This document shows positions 1 through 10,170 of a stretch of 64,000 bases of DNA, piece by piece. A program made the position numbers and the translations under genes. How positions within the stretch are numbered: position 1 is the stretch's first letter; the number at the start of each line of letters is the position of its first letter. This DNA is from Diadema setosum (taxonomy: Eukaryota; Echinodermata; Echinoidea; Diadematoida; Diadematidae). The stretch lies in assembly GCA_033980235.1 (NCBI GenBank), contig CM067059.1:9741809-9805808 (forward strand). Direction: 5' to 3'. A model generated the notes under the pieces. The model was not told the origin of the DNA. It did no database searches and saw nothing but the letters and a program-made list of their open reading frames with translations.

Positions 1-1431
1 TTCTACATGATGAGTAAGGTATAATGGTACATGGTACCGATTTACACATCTCCACATAACGGTTTCTTCTCTGAGGACACTTACCAGGTATACTAGTCCT
101 CTTCCATTGAGGAAGAAAAGAAAAATCATCATTCTATACTGGATATCTCCAGATGTGATGGTAGTAACCTTTAAGACAGATGACAGTTCTCCAAAGGGCT
201 TTGTAGGGTTTTTATTTTTGTTGTCAATGTCTGTTGTGTTGCTGTCACTTTACATACATTTCTCTGCCCGCACATGGGTACACAGTAATATTTTTCTCTA
301 CCTCAATAATCATGGGTTTGAGGGGAATGTACATATTACAAACTCAGCTTTTTAGCTCCTCCCTCCTTTTCAACATTTTCAACACTATTCAGTAAATATC
401 ATACATCTAGGCTTTACAATTTATTGTGCTCATATCATATTTTGATACAGATTCAGTAGAATACCAGTATGTACATTGCTTATTTGCATGATGTTTTATA
501 GTACACTTCATTATTTTTTGAAAAATGGAAATAAAATGAAGTGAAGTGAAATAGAAATAAAATCAAATCAGATTAAATTGAATTAAATACAGTGGGAGAT
601 GGAGAGATAGACAGACAGAGAGATATACACCAAGAAAGAGACGGACAGATCAAAAGGCAGGTGCCGGGAAGGTGCACAGAATTTAATCCCCTCAGTTCAT
701 GTCATTGCAAACCTGAAAAGCAGGGACATGAGGATGTACGCGGAATTTTCATGAATCATTCTCTCGGGTGTCATGTCACGTAGGATGCCTCATCTTTGGA
801 AAAGGGGCAGGGATTGCGAAAAAAATGTATTTTTAAACTGGTGTCACATGGACGGAATGACAAATAAACCACAGCACAATCGCCTCTAGGAAACAACGCC
901 TCAGTATGGGCTACGGCTTTGGAACACAAAACACCTGCAGACTAATTGCAGAGATGAAGCATTATTTTTCATCCTTTTTTTATCTCTCCTAGTGCCCCCC
1001 GTTTCTTTATCTACCAAGACCTCAATGTGGTAGTGGCAACTGTACTAATTATGACTTGAAGACAGCTTATCGAAATACAGTCAAAGTTTCTCTGTGCATA
1101 AATAATGTGTCATTTTTTAATAGTTTTCTTTTGCTTAATTAGAGCATTTTGTTTTTAATATATTTGATATTTGATTTTGTGACTCTAGTTGTGTAAATAC
1201 AATAGATGAAATGGCAAAATATAAAGAAACATACATTTTTGTACCCATGAAACTTTCACAAATTTTGTGAAGAGCCAAGTTTGGCAAAATCAAAATGCAA
1301 AAGCCCTGTTGCTCATCTTGAACTTATATTTCACGACAAAACATATATGCAGATTTGAAGCTGGGTCTGTGAGACAATTATTGAAAAAAATGCATTGCAA
1401 CATTGCCATGGTTGAAGTATTGTGGGGTTTG
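1..1431. other. Unannotated A+T-rich sequence
   Basis: No gene or repeat family was recognised. A short purine-rich GACAGACAGAGAG stretch lies near 605-625. On the minus strand a possible splice donor (CTG|GTAAGT) lies at about 84-89, preceded by roughly 170 bp of open frame, but this is too weak to call an exon. Confidence 0.4.
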
Positions 1432-1502
1432 AATTGAGCTGAATTGAACTGAACTGACCTGAATTGAATTGAATTGAATTGAATTGAAACTGAATTGAAT
1501 TG
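1432..1502. repeat. Degenerate (GAATT)n pentanucleotide repeat
   Basis: The sequence reads as GAATT or GAACT units, with the purest run (GAATTGAATTGAATTGAATT) near 1461-1480. It is a simple tandem repeat with no coding content. Confidence 0.85.
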
Positions 1503-1821
1503 TGTGCTTTATTACCATAGGCATATTGCTAAATCCAGACACTGTCCATTAAATCATATTCTTATCATCAACTGTAATCTGACAGAAATTAACTTTGGTA
1601 TAAAGAGTAAATTGTACTTCATCGAGTTGACCTTCTATTCTTGACATTGGTAGAGCACATCAGTATTCATGGAACAATGATTGTCCAGTTTTGACTTTTA
1701 ATGTGATTAGTTAGGTGCACTGTCAAAACTATACTAAAAGTTTCCGTTTAGAATGCTTTGAAGCATTTTTTTTTTTTGCTTAGCAACATGACAAACTGTT
1801 ATCCTCTGGCTTAACAACAAA

Positions 1822-1834
1822 AACACACACACGC

Positions 1835-1887
<53 letters not shown>
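1822..1887. repeat. (CA)n microsatellite
   Basis: About 60 bp of nearly pure CA dinucleotide, with one interruption (CGCAA) near its left end. Confidence 0.95.
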
Positions 1888-2137
1888 CATACACACACAT
1901 AGTTTGGCAGTTGAAAGTAGTAACATTTTTCTAATGTGTGGGTGAATTATGTTCATTTATAGTCATGAGTCAATGAACAACTGGCATAACTAAGGAGTGC
2001 GATAGCTTCCCTGGAGGTCTGTCCTTACTTTATCATGTGACTTGGTGAATTTTATAGGAGAGTTTTCCCTATTGTCCCACATGATTTCCATAAGGCTGGG
2101 ATAGTGTTGACAGAAGAAAAAAAAATCATCGCCTGGC

Positions 2138-2517
2138 TCACAGTAGTGGTGGAGATGAGAATTGGGCTTTTAACTTATTGCAAGATACCAAGAAAACACT
2201 TATGAAGTAGTACAGAGCATACCATTTTAAGAGAAATTCAAAGTTTATTTGATGAAAATTGGGTTTGGAACAACTGAAACATCCAAAAACAAAGTAAAAC
2301 AAAGCAATTGTAATAAAAGTTGGGTCCCACACTTTATTAGAATCGCTCTGTTTTGGATATCTCAGCCATTTCAAAACCAATTTTCGTCAAATAAACAAAT
2401 TCCTCATGGAATTACATGCTCTTTCATATTTCATAAGAGGTTTCTCATTGTCTCACCAAAAAAAATGTTAGAAACCTGAAATTAGGTCTCAACCAAAACT
2501 TTACGATCCCTTTATTA
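2138..2517. mobile_element. TTAA-type short element, family A, degraded copy
   Basis: This stretch matches 4132-4522 and 59736-60125 along most of its length. Shared landmarks are a TTTATTTGATGAAAATTGG block, TTGGATATCTCAGCCATTTC and its inverted counterpart, and TTTCATAAGAGGTTTCTCAT near the right end. The right end reads CCCTTTATTAA, a decayed form of the family end CCCTTTAA. The left terminus has drifted and was placed only approximately. The element is non-coding; short open frames inside it are chance. Confidence 0.7.
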
Positions 2518-3087
2518 ACCTCTATCACATCATTATGATAAAATATGCACACAACTGGCACATTGCAAGCACTTGTTCAATTATCAATGCTTTGAAAAAC
2601 ATTTAGCCGAGGATATGCATCACTATGGTACATCTATAGCCAGGGAATATGATTTTTTTTTAAAGTCATTGATGAGGTAATGGCAATTAATTTTTGAAAC
2701 AATAACTCTACCCTGTTCTGATCACGGTATCTGCACTCTTGCTTTGGCCTTGACGCAGGGGAAACTTCAAACTATATGGAGAGCACATGAGTAGCTAAGG
2801 CCACTTAACAATGCTGATTGAACACTAAACACTAAAAAAAAAAATAGAGGGATCATTTACATTGTACATGTACAGTCATCTTTTTATAGCACTGACTTGC
2901 AGGCATAAATATTCAAAACAGAATGAAGCACCTTTAATCATCAACAACAACAACAAAAAACTGACTTGGAGTACAAGCTTGGAACATGCAGATAGCTTTT
3001 ATTAGAAGTTTAAACTGCCGTATTCTATTTCTTTTTTAAGTCAATGTGATGGCTTACAACCACACTAGCACTAGGATATACATCTTG

Positions 3088-3178
3088 TAACCCTTTGAGG
3101 AGCATGTTTTGCTATAACGCAAATTTCCCATAGACACTACTGCCCCAGTATTCTTGGGACTAGTCTTCAATGGGTTAA
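3088..3178. mobile_element. Short TTAA-type element, family C (diverged)
   Basis: The ends read GTAACCCTTTGAGGAG and CTTCAATGGGTTAA, a weak terminal inverted repeat. The internal order (tttgcta, cccatagacac, then a decayed CCCAGTATTCTTGGGAC palindrome) is the reverse complement of the better-preserved copy at 13273-13365. Confidence 0.6.
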
Positions 3179-3438
3179 TAATATATTAACAATCTGTTTC
3201 TTGACAGATTAAAAGTGATTTTCCACAGCTCTAAAGCCACGAAAGCTCCATCTGAAAGGAAATCTGACTACCGATAACGGCAAAGCAAACTGTATCACAA
3301 AGAACACATGATGGCTAATACAAGAATCTCCGGAAAAAAAAAATGTATAGTGTCGGGCAGAGCATAATCTTGCCTTAGTAAGCGTAGCACCCAATTTAGT
3401 GGTACTCAATTAAGCGGAGACGACTGTACAAGTTTCAT

Positions 3439-3518
3439 TTAACCCTCTGCCTTCTGGACCCTAGCCAGGTCTGTGCAAAGTATATGGGGATTTCAAAATC
3501 TGACAGGGAGAGGGTTAG
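3439..3518. mobile_element. Short TTAACCC...GGGTTA inverted-repeat element
   Basis: About 80 bp with ends TTAACCCTCTGCC and CAGGGAGAGGGTTAG. The ends resemble other TTAACCC-type elements here, but the interior differs from family C. Confidence 0.4.
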
Positions 3519-4131
3519 GACTTCAGTTGGTACATTTCCAAGAAGTGGGTAACACTGTCTTGACGGCAACCCAAATTTCATGACTTTTGATCAATTGCGG
3601 ACCACACACGCACAGACAAAAAAAAGCGCAGCGAGACACCAACTGGCCAGCTGGTCCGGCGCAAGCAAAGATTCACCACGACATCAAGGGTATATCGGCG
3701 AATGGATCTGGATTCTTGACTGTGGTTGGAAATCAGATACATTTACGGCGGCTTTTGTGCAAGTATATCTGGCTAAACACCAGAACCAATCTGCAAGTTA
3801 AAGTGGTGGTTTGATTCTGTTACGAGCAAGTTGATGTCTGCATAACTATCGCGATTGTTCTTTTTTCTAACATTATTATGAGTCGCCGTCTTCATTTCCA
3901 CTATCATATGAAGACATTGTACTTTTAACCACCTCTTGCTCAACAGACAATCAAACCACACTGAATTGTTCAGCCAGTCACTGGAGAAAGTGGTGGAGCA
4001 AGAGCTGATATCATATTGCAATGACAAACTGCTCTCAGGAGACAGACTGGGGATGGTGGGAATCATGATATTAGTTATGTTCAGATGGTGATCCTTAACT
4101 TCAAGTTAAAAATTCAAAGTGAAGGTCGTAG

Positions 4132-4522
4132 TTAAAGGGACTGTACGGTACTGGTTGAGGTAGGGATTCATGTTTTGAACATTCCTAAGTGAGATAATGA
4201 AAAGCCTCCTAGGAAATACGAAAGAGCATGTAATTTTAAGAGGGATTCAACGTTTATTTGATCAAAATTGGTTTTCAAATGGCTGAGATATCCAAAATAG
4301 TGCTAATAATAAAAGGCGACATGCCCCAACTTTATTAGTATCTCTTTGTTTCACCTTGTTTTTGGATATCTCAGCCATTTCAAAAACGATTTTCATCGAA
4401 TAAAGTTTTGATACCCCTTAGAACTGCATGCTCTTTGGCATCTCATAGAGTGGTTTCTGAATATCTCACAAAATGTTAAAAGCTAAATCTTCACCTCGAC
4501 CAAAACTGTACACACCCTTTAA
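4132..4522. mobile_element. TTAA-type short element, family A
   Basis: A 391-bp repeat flanked by TTAA at both ends (TTAAAGGGACTGTACGG at left, TACACACCCTTTAA at right). It is the reverse complement of the copy at 59736-60125 and related to 2138-2517. Internally it is nearly palindromic: the GGCTGAGATATCCAAAA block recurs inverted as TTTTGGATATCTCAGCC. No transposase is encoded. The TTAA duplication is what piggyBac-type transposases leave, so a non-autonomous passenger of that kind is the likely identity (inference). Confidence 0.8.
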
Positions 4523-5741
4523 CAACCGTGTAGACACACTCGATGGAAAAGTTAACTCAATGATAAGAATCAATATATTTGACAATTCCGGAGGTAAATA
4601 TCGTGTATTGAGATCAACATTTTTACACCATTTTCAGTTGAATTTCCAATACAAATGAGCTTCTACTCTAACCACTAAATTTCTTGGGGTTATGCTCTAT
4701 CCAAGAGGCCCAAAGGGAGGGGGGGGGGGGGGTGTCCCACTTCAAGTTAAGCATCATGTGGACAAGAAAATCAACCAACTCTAGTAGGTAAGCGTGACCT
4801 CTCGGCGGCCGCCCATTTCTTTTTTGCTTCCAGGTCAACCTCCCAAATAATGCAAATGCAGTGCCGCTCATACTAGGGTCATTGCAAATATCACAATTTT
4901 AATTTTAAATCATCATCTGGCAAAAGTTGGCAGTGACATTTTGATCACAACTGAGATCTATATGACCCATTAAGAAAATCAACAGTTCAAACAATGTTAC
5001 AACTTGCACCACAGTCATATACAGTCATAAACGCCTAGTGCCTGCATGCACATCTCTGGGGGAAACCAAGACACTTCTGTTTGGGGTCAAGTTCAGAGCA
5101 GACTCTTGCCTGTTCCTGATATTGGATACATGCCGAATTGCTTGATCAGGCCGAGTGGACGTGAGAAAAAAAGAAAGAAAGATGCTATTGCTTTGACTTT
5201 GAGCCTAGCAAATGAAGGGGGTCCTTTAAGTCACAAACGCTATTCAGCAGATTTTTTAGAATACCACATGAAAAATTACACCTTATGGAACAAAAAATAA
5301 ATAAATAAAACACTCACAAACACTGCATGGTAAGATATTCACATACTGAATACATCACTACCTACATGTAGGTACTCACAAAATACAGCTGTCAAATTGT
5401 AAGGGTTAAATAATCACTATCTCTGAATTTAAGCAGCTCAGGTGTAAGGCTTGAATTAATCATGCTGAACAGATGAGGACAGACTGTTAATGTTGCTCGA
5501 GGCAATCTGCTAAAAAGGTCTGAGTGTTTTTTACTCCTAGCAATCCAAGCACGCCTTATGGCCAAACTTTTAAGCCACTCAGAGTAAACAATTTGATGTA
5601 GAGCTGTTTCGCAATTCTATCTACTGTTCATGACATGCTAAAGGGGGAGCAGGGTCTCCAGTGACCCTCCCCCTACCCAATATATAGATGAAATGAAATC
5701 AGAAAAAGAAAAATAAAGGCTGACCTCCTAGTCTCTCCCAC
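4523..5741. other. Non-coding sequence with a poly-G tract
   Basis: It contains a G-run of about 17 bases at 4715-4732. No gene, RNA or repeat family was recognised otherwise. Short open frames have no splice context or recognisable similarity. Confidence 0.4.
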
Positions 5742-5934
5742 CTGGGTATCCCATTTCCTCTCGCAGTATCAAGGGGGGGAACTGCTTCAGGTTTCCATGG
5801 TAACTATCAGAGGAAACAGGACTTCCTGGCTGGACTACAGCATAATGAATCATGTGTCCAACAAGTCCAAGATTCTCTTTGTCTGTCCCCAAAGTCAACA
5901 AGCAGAAAGTTCTCTTGAGGCAGTCGGCAATGGC
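5742..5934 (-). CDS. Possible coding exon of unknown gene (strand uncertain)
   Basis: Read on the minus strand, a 193-bp open stretch begins after AG at 5935-5936 and ends at a good donor (CCCAG|GTGGGA). It codes for 64 residues, including the runs ADCLKRTFCLLTLG and GLVGHMIHYAVVQPG. I do not recognise the protein. The plus strand is an equal rival: a strong pyrimidine tract and acceptor (TTTCCTCTCGCAG) precede an open frame running to a stop at 5988. Both frames have sensible codon use. Neither reading links to a named gene, so this is an exon-like segment only. Confidence 0.3.
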
Positions 5935-5988
5935 CTGCACTCATTTCACCTTTTGTCCGCAGAGATATCTGTGCCTGCCCTGATATGA

Positions 5989-7234
5989 AGCTCAGCAGTA
6001 AGGTCATGTACATGTATCACAGCTACACAAAATTCACTGAGGAGGTATAATGAAGGGACATTTGAGGAATAAGCAGGATCACAAAAATGAGCTTATCAAA
6101 GTACATCACTTCTTGGCTAGAGCTTCTTTCAAGGTGTTGGCATAAGCCAACCAATCAAACCACAAAGATCTTGGTTTGAAAGTTCAAAAAATACAATGTT
6201 TACTAGCAGGGTATACATTTACAAAATATGGCATAGCAACCCTACAATCTCTTTGCATATATATATATAGTGTTTAGGAAGGCAACATGAAACATTGCAT
6301 TTAAAGAAAAAAGAAACTGAACAATTTTTTGCTTTAATATATCAGACAATACCTACCTTTTACCAAATAATATGTTGATGTACAACTGTACCATGTATAC
6401 TATACATGTAATATCACATTTTGTGACAACTTTCCTTTACATAATTTCCAAATAGTTATGAGCCTATACATGTATGTTTTATTATGCAGAAAATAAAAAT
6501 TACAGGAGTCCATTCTGTCTTATGAAACTTACGAAACTCAGAGAGAACCTTGAGTCATGAGTGACTAATGATATTTAGAATGATTTTTCTGATGATCAAC
6601 AAAAACTTTTGTCTTGAAAGCAAAATAGAGGCTCTATCAATTAAACCTTGATATCAATAAGCCACCAACATTCAAAATATAAAAGACAGCACCATTAAGT
6701 ACTGACACAGATTTTTAATTTCTGCATTTCTATTGATTTCAAATCAAATTTATACAAACAGGTTTACAAAAAAAGTCTATATACTTTTCTAGTCTTTGCC
6801 TCCACGAAGGAAAATGTTTTCCTTTGAGCGATAACCAGCTTTTCTTCCTAGAGTGAAACACATTTTGTATTCATCACCCAATATCAAAGACACTTCTTCA
6901 GAATTCTGTAAAAAACATGTACTTGTTATTTAATCTAAACCCTGCAACAGTGCTGTGGGATATATTTTAATCATAAATTTCAGACGTAAATCCAACAGCA
7001 GATTTCAAACACACACACACACACAAATAAAAATGCTTTGAACCTCTTGCATCCTCTTTGGGTAATACAGAAACTGTAACAGTATGCTACATCTCACATA
7101 AACACTTGATAATTCTGATCTGACTGCAAGCCCCTTGCAGAGAGGGGAAAAAAAGGAACAAGTTTGTAAACCTGTTTAGAGTTCAACAAATGTCACTGCC
7201 TATTATACTGAGTTAAATTTGGGAGTTTTGATAG
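5989..7234. other. Non-coding A+T-rich sequence
   Basis: Only small simple repeats are visible, a short (TA)n near 6256 and a short (CA)n near 7011. No gene or element was recognised. Confidence 0.4.
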
Positions 7235-7475
7235 CATACTTAATACTATGTTTCTCAAACTGTAAAGCAAGAAATTTTCGCTGCATGTAATTTCCGCAAA
7301 TTGGAGCCGACTGCCTTTTTCACGGCACAAAATTTTTACGAATTGCCACTGGCATTCAATGCACACTGTAGACAAGAACATTTTGTGTGCATTTTAATTT
7401 CATGAATCTCGGGCCCTCACGAAATTCATGAAATTAACATGCACGCAAAAATTTCTGGTTCTACAGGATCACATT
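7235..7475. repeat. Dispersed repeat, family E, copy 1
   Basis: Matches 22590-22825 in the same orientation. Shared blocks include TTCCGCAAATTGGAGC, GAATTGCCACTGGCATTC and, near the right end, AAATTTCTGGTT followed by TACAG. It is non-coding. Its ends resemble the widespread invertebrate hairpin repeats starting CTGTAAAACCAGAAATTTT (family assignment from general knowledge). Confidence 0.7.
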
Positions 7476-7654
7476 TCTAAAGTAAAGTTTGGCTTATCGT
7501 AGTTCGAAGGTGTTTGAAGCTTTGTTTCACCGGATTCTGGGTGAACATCTGTCATCTACAAAGTTCGACCTCTCAAAAGGATGTACAGTACCCTAATACC
7601 CCTTGCATATTTTGAAGGACTATGTGCAATGATGGTTGCATGTTTGATTGGTCT

Positions 7655-8176
7655 TGGGGTGTGTTTATGCTCAATTTGCGAAGGCAGAATCAGCGTTTTG
7701 AAACGCTGATTCAAAACACCGTTCACGGGAGCACTGTTTATGCTCACTTTCTTCGAGTCTTGGAAAGAGCATTTGCGATTGCTTCGCTGACCTCAGCAGA
7801 GGCAGGTCAAATTGGGGCGCGCACTGCGATCGGTGGCCTGGCCAGGGAGAGCAGCTGGGAAAGACATGCGTATGCACAGTGCATGGGAAAACTGCACAGG
7901 TAAGGGTAGCTGGCTGGCCGGGCGCACGCTTTTTCACGTAAACCGGAAAGGCGTTTAGATGACGTCACGCGTTTAGAAACACTGTTGCGTTTATGCTTCC
8001 CTGTCAAACGTGATTAGTCAGAAACGCCGATCGTAAACGCACTTTTTTGTGTGTTGTGGATCATCGTTTTGAATCAGCGTTTCTATCGAAGTGAGCATGA
8101 ACGCAACAGCGTTTTGCACTAATCACGTTTCAAAACGCTGATGCTGGCCCAAAAAGGGGAAGCATAAACACGGCCT
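7655..8176. mobile_element. Inverted-repeat element with AAAACGCTGATTC motifs
   Basis: The left end (GGGGTGTGTTTATGCTC) and the right end (GAAGCATAAACACGGCC) are inverted copies of each other. The motifs CAGCGTTTTGAAACGCTG and TTTCAAAACGCTGATG sit just inside the ends, and further GCGTTT motifs occur in the interior. G+C is higher than in its surroundings. Open frames here are chance readings of the repeat. It is a MITE-like element with no transposase. Confidence 0.7.
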
Positions 8177-9504
8177 TGGTCTAGAATTTACAGTCTAGGG
8201 AAGAGCATTTGGAGAGTCCAACACCAGATTGGAAACGTGTTTCGCAAGCACAATTACAAAACAAGATATTTACGCTGTCTGAGGATGGACTTTTTATTAA
8301 TACTGACAAAGAGCCAATGTTTGCTGGGGGGGGGGGGGGGGGTTTCTCACTATCAGTGAGAGGAAAGGCATGGTTAAATTAAAAAAAAATATACATCTAG
8401 TATTATACACAGACAGACACACAGACATACACCTAATCTTTCTATATATATATGTACAAAGGAGTGATGAAGTCATTCTGTGGTCAGTAATTTTCCACAT
8501 GAGGGTTTAATACTGGCTGAAATTTGACCCTACGATCACATGGACTGACTTAACATTTCTGCTTTTTGCTGAACTTTGCTATTGTTTCGTTTCAAGATAG
8601 TTTTCAAGGAAATGTTATAGAAAAAAAAATACATGATTTGTAATTTTTTTTACAGAGTACAGAGATATGATATATGCTGACTCGTTATTTCCGTAGTGCT
8701 CAACATGTGGCAGGTTGAATTGTTAAACTTTACTGATCAATGGACTTTATTCAGCATTAAGATTAGTGATAGTTTGATAAGATTTTTGCTCCTTTTATGC
8801 ATAAAATCTAGATCATTTTTAAAGTACAATTTATAATTAGTAGAACATTCACATTTAAGCCCATTGTCACCAAAAGTTTGTAAAGAATACAGATACCATT
8901 TCAATTTAAAGTCATTTGAAAAGCACAACAAAGACTATACGTAGACACGCAGTTATGTGATACCTCGGTACAGAGGTAGATACAGTATGTGTTTAAAAAC
9001 AGAAGCTCATATTTCAGTTCTAATAGGCTCTCATCCTACACACACCCAAACAATCAAGTCAAGATCATGCCCTTGAAATAAAGGAAGTCAGACAGTTGGC
9101 GAGGTTTGCATCATATCACATCAGCTGACAATTTTTTTTTGGGGGGGGGGGTTTTCCGCTGCTTGCTGGCATGCAAGCCCCATCATGCAAGCCATACAAA
9201 GCATCAGAATCCATGTAGTGGTTCACACTGGCATGACTGTCTACGTATGTATAATTTCACACAAATTCAACATATTGATATTCTTTCTATTTGCATAGTA
9301 ACTTTAGTGTATACCGACAAGTTCAATGCTCGGTTTACAGTAGCTCGGATAAAATTGTCTCGATTGAACACTTAAACTGTTACAGGTTTCCATCACAATC
9401 ACTTCATGCTGGATATAATGATTTGACAACATTATGCAGATTTCGTGCAGGCTCGAGTTATAACGCTGGCATTTTGTCACATTTTTGCCCTTGGTTCTAA
9501 TTTT
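8177..9504. other. Non-coding sequence with poly-G tracts
   Basis: Holds a G-run of about 17 bases at 8326-8342 and another of 10 or more near 9140. No gene or named repeat was recognised. Confidence 0.4.
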
Positions 9505-9590
9505 CTGGATGCTGACTTGACCATGACTTGACCATGACTTGACTGTGACTTTACTAATGATCTGACCATGATGCGACTATGACTGATTTT
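9505..9590. repeat. Degenerate TGACCATGACT minisatellite
   Basis: Several imperfect copies of a roughly 11-bp unit (TTGACCATGAC, TTGACTGTGAC, CTGACCATGAT) lie in a row. It is simple tandem DNA. Confidence 0.7.
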
Positions 9591-9879
9591 GATACTCACA
9601 AACCTATTGAAAGTAAAACACTTTGCAATGAACTGTCATGTTGACCCTTAAAACTTGTGAGTGTACAATATTAAGGAATATGCCATAGTGTTGATAATCC
9701 TTCTGCTCACATAAAATTAACAACAACAGAATTGCAGGTCTCAAACAGTTACAAAAAAAAAAAAAGAAATATGCTCTGTATGTACAGTATGAGACAATCA
9801 GACCAAATTGACACAAAATACCTACAGTCAGTATTATGGTTTCATATGTTTCCTCTATCTTCCAAAAATGTAATTTTTG

Positions 9880-9985
9880 GAATCATAAAGATAATAAAAA
9901 CAACCTCAAACACAACCTCAAATTATAAAGATAATAAACACAACCTCAAATATTATAAAGATAATAAACACAACCTGAAACTTCA
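9880..9985. repeat. Tandem repeat with a roughly 30-bp unit
   Basis: Three to four copies of a unit containing ATAAAGATAATAAACACAAC followed by CTCAAAT, with small length changes. The open reading frame across it is low-complexity and unlikely to be translated. Confidence 0.8.
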
Positions 9986-10170
9986 GTTCGCATATATAGA
10001 GCAAAAAAAAAAATTTAAAAAGCAATCAGAACTAGCTCTTATCGTGTATTTTATTCTCTCATATGTTTGAAATATGACTAATATAATGATAGCATACTGT
10101 CTATGTAGTCATTAGGAGCTGAAATGAAGTACTTTCAATAGGCTCAGTGCCTGGTTTTGTCCCCACATAC

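Noticed and set aside
592..783. 63-codon plus-strand ORF with a GACAGACAGAGAG start
   Set aside because: Low-complexity beginning, no domain and no conserved context; treated as chance.
3580..4066. Exon-like stretches on both strands (plus strand LFSQSLEKVVEQELISYC after an acceptor near 3947)
   Set aside because: The plus-strand reading looks protein-like, but the donor is weak and the minus strand is also open. Without a homologue or second exon it is not safe to annotate.
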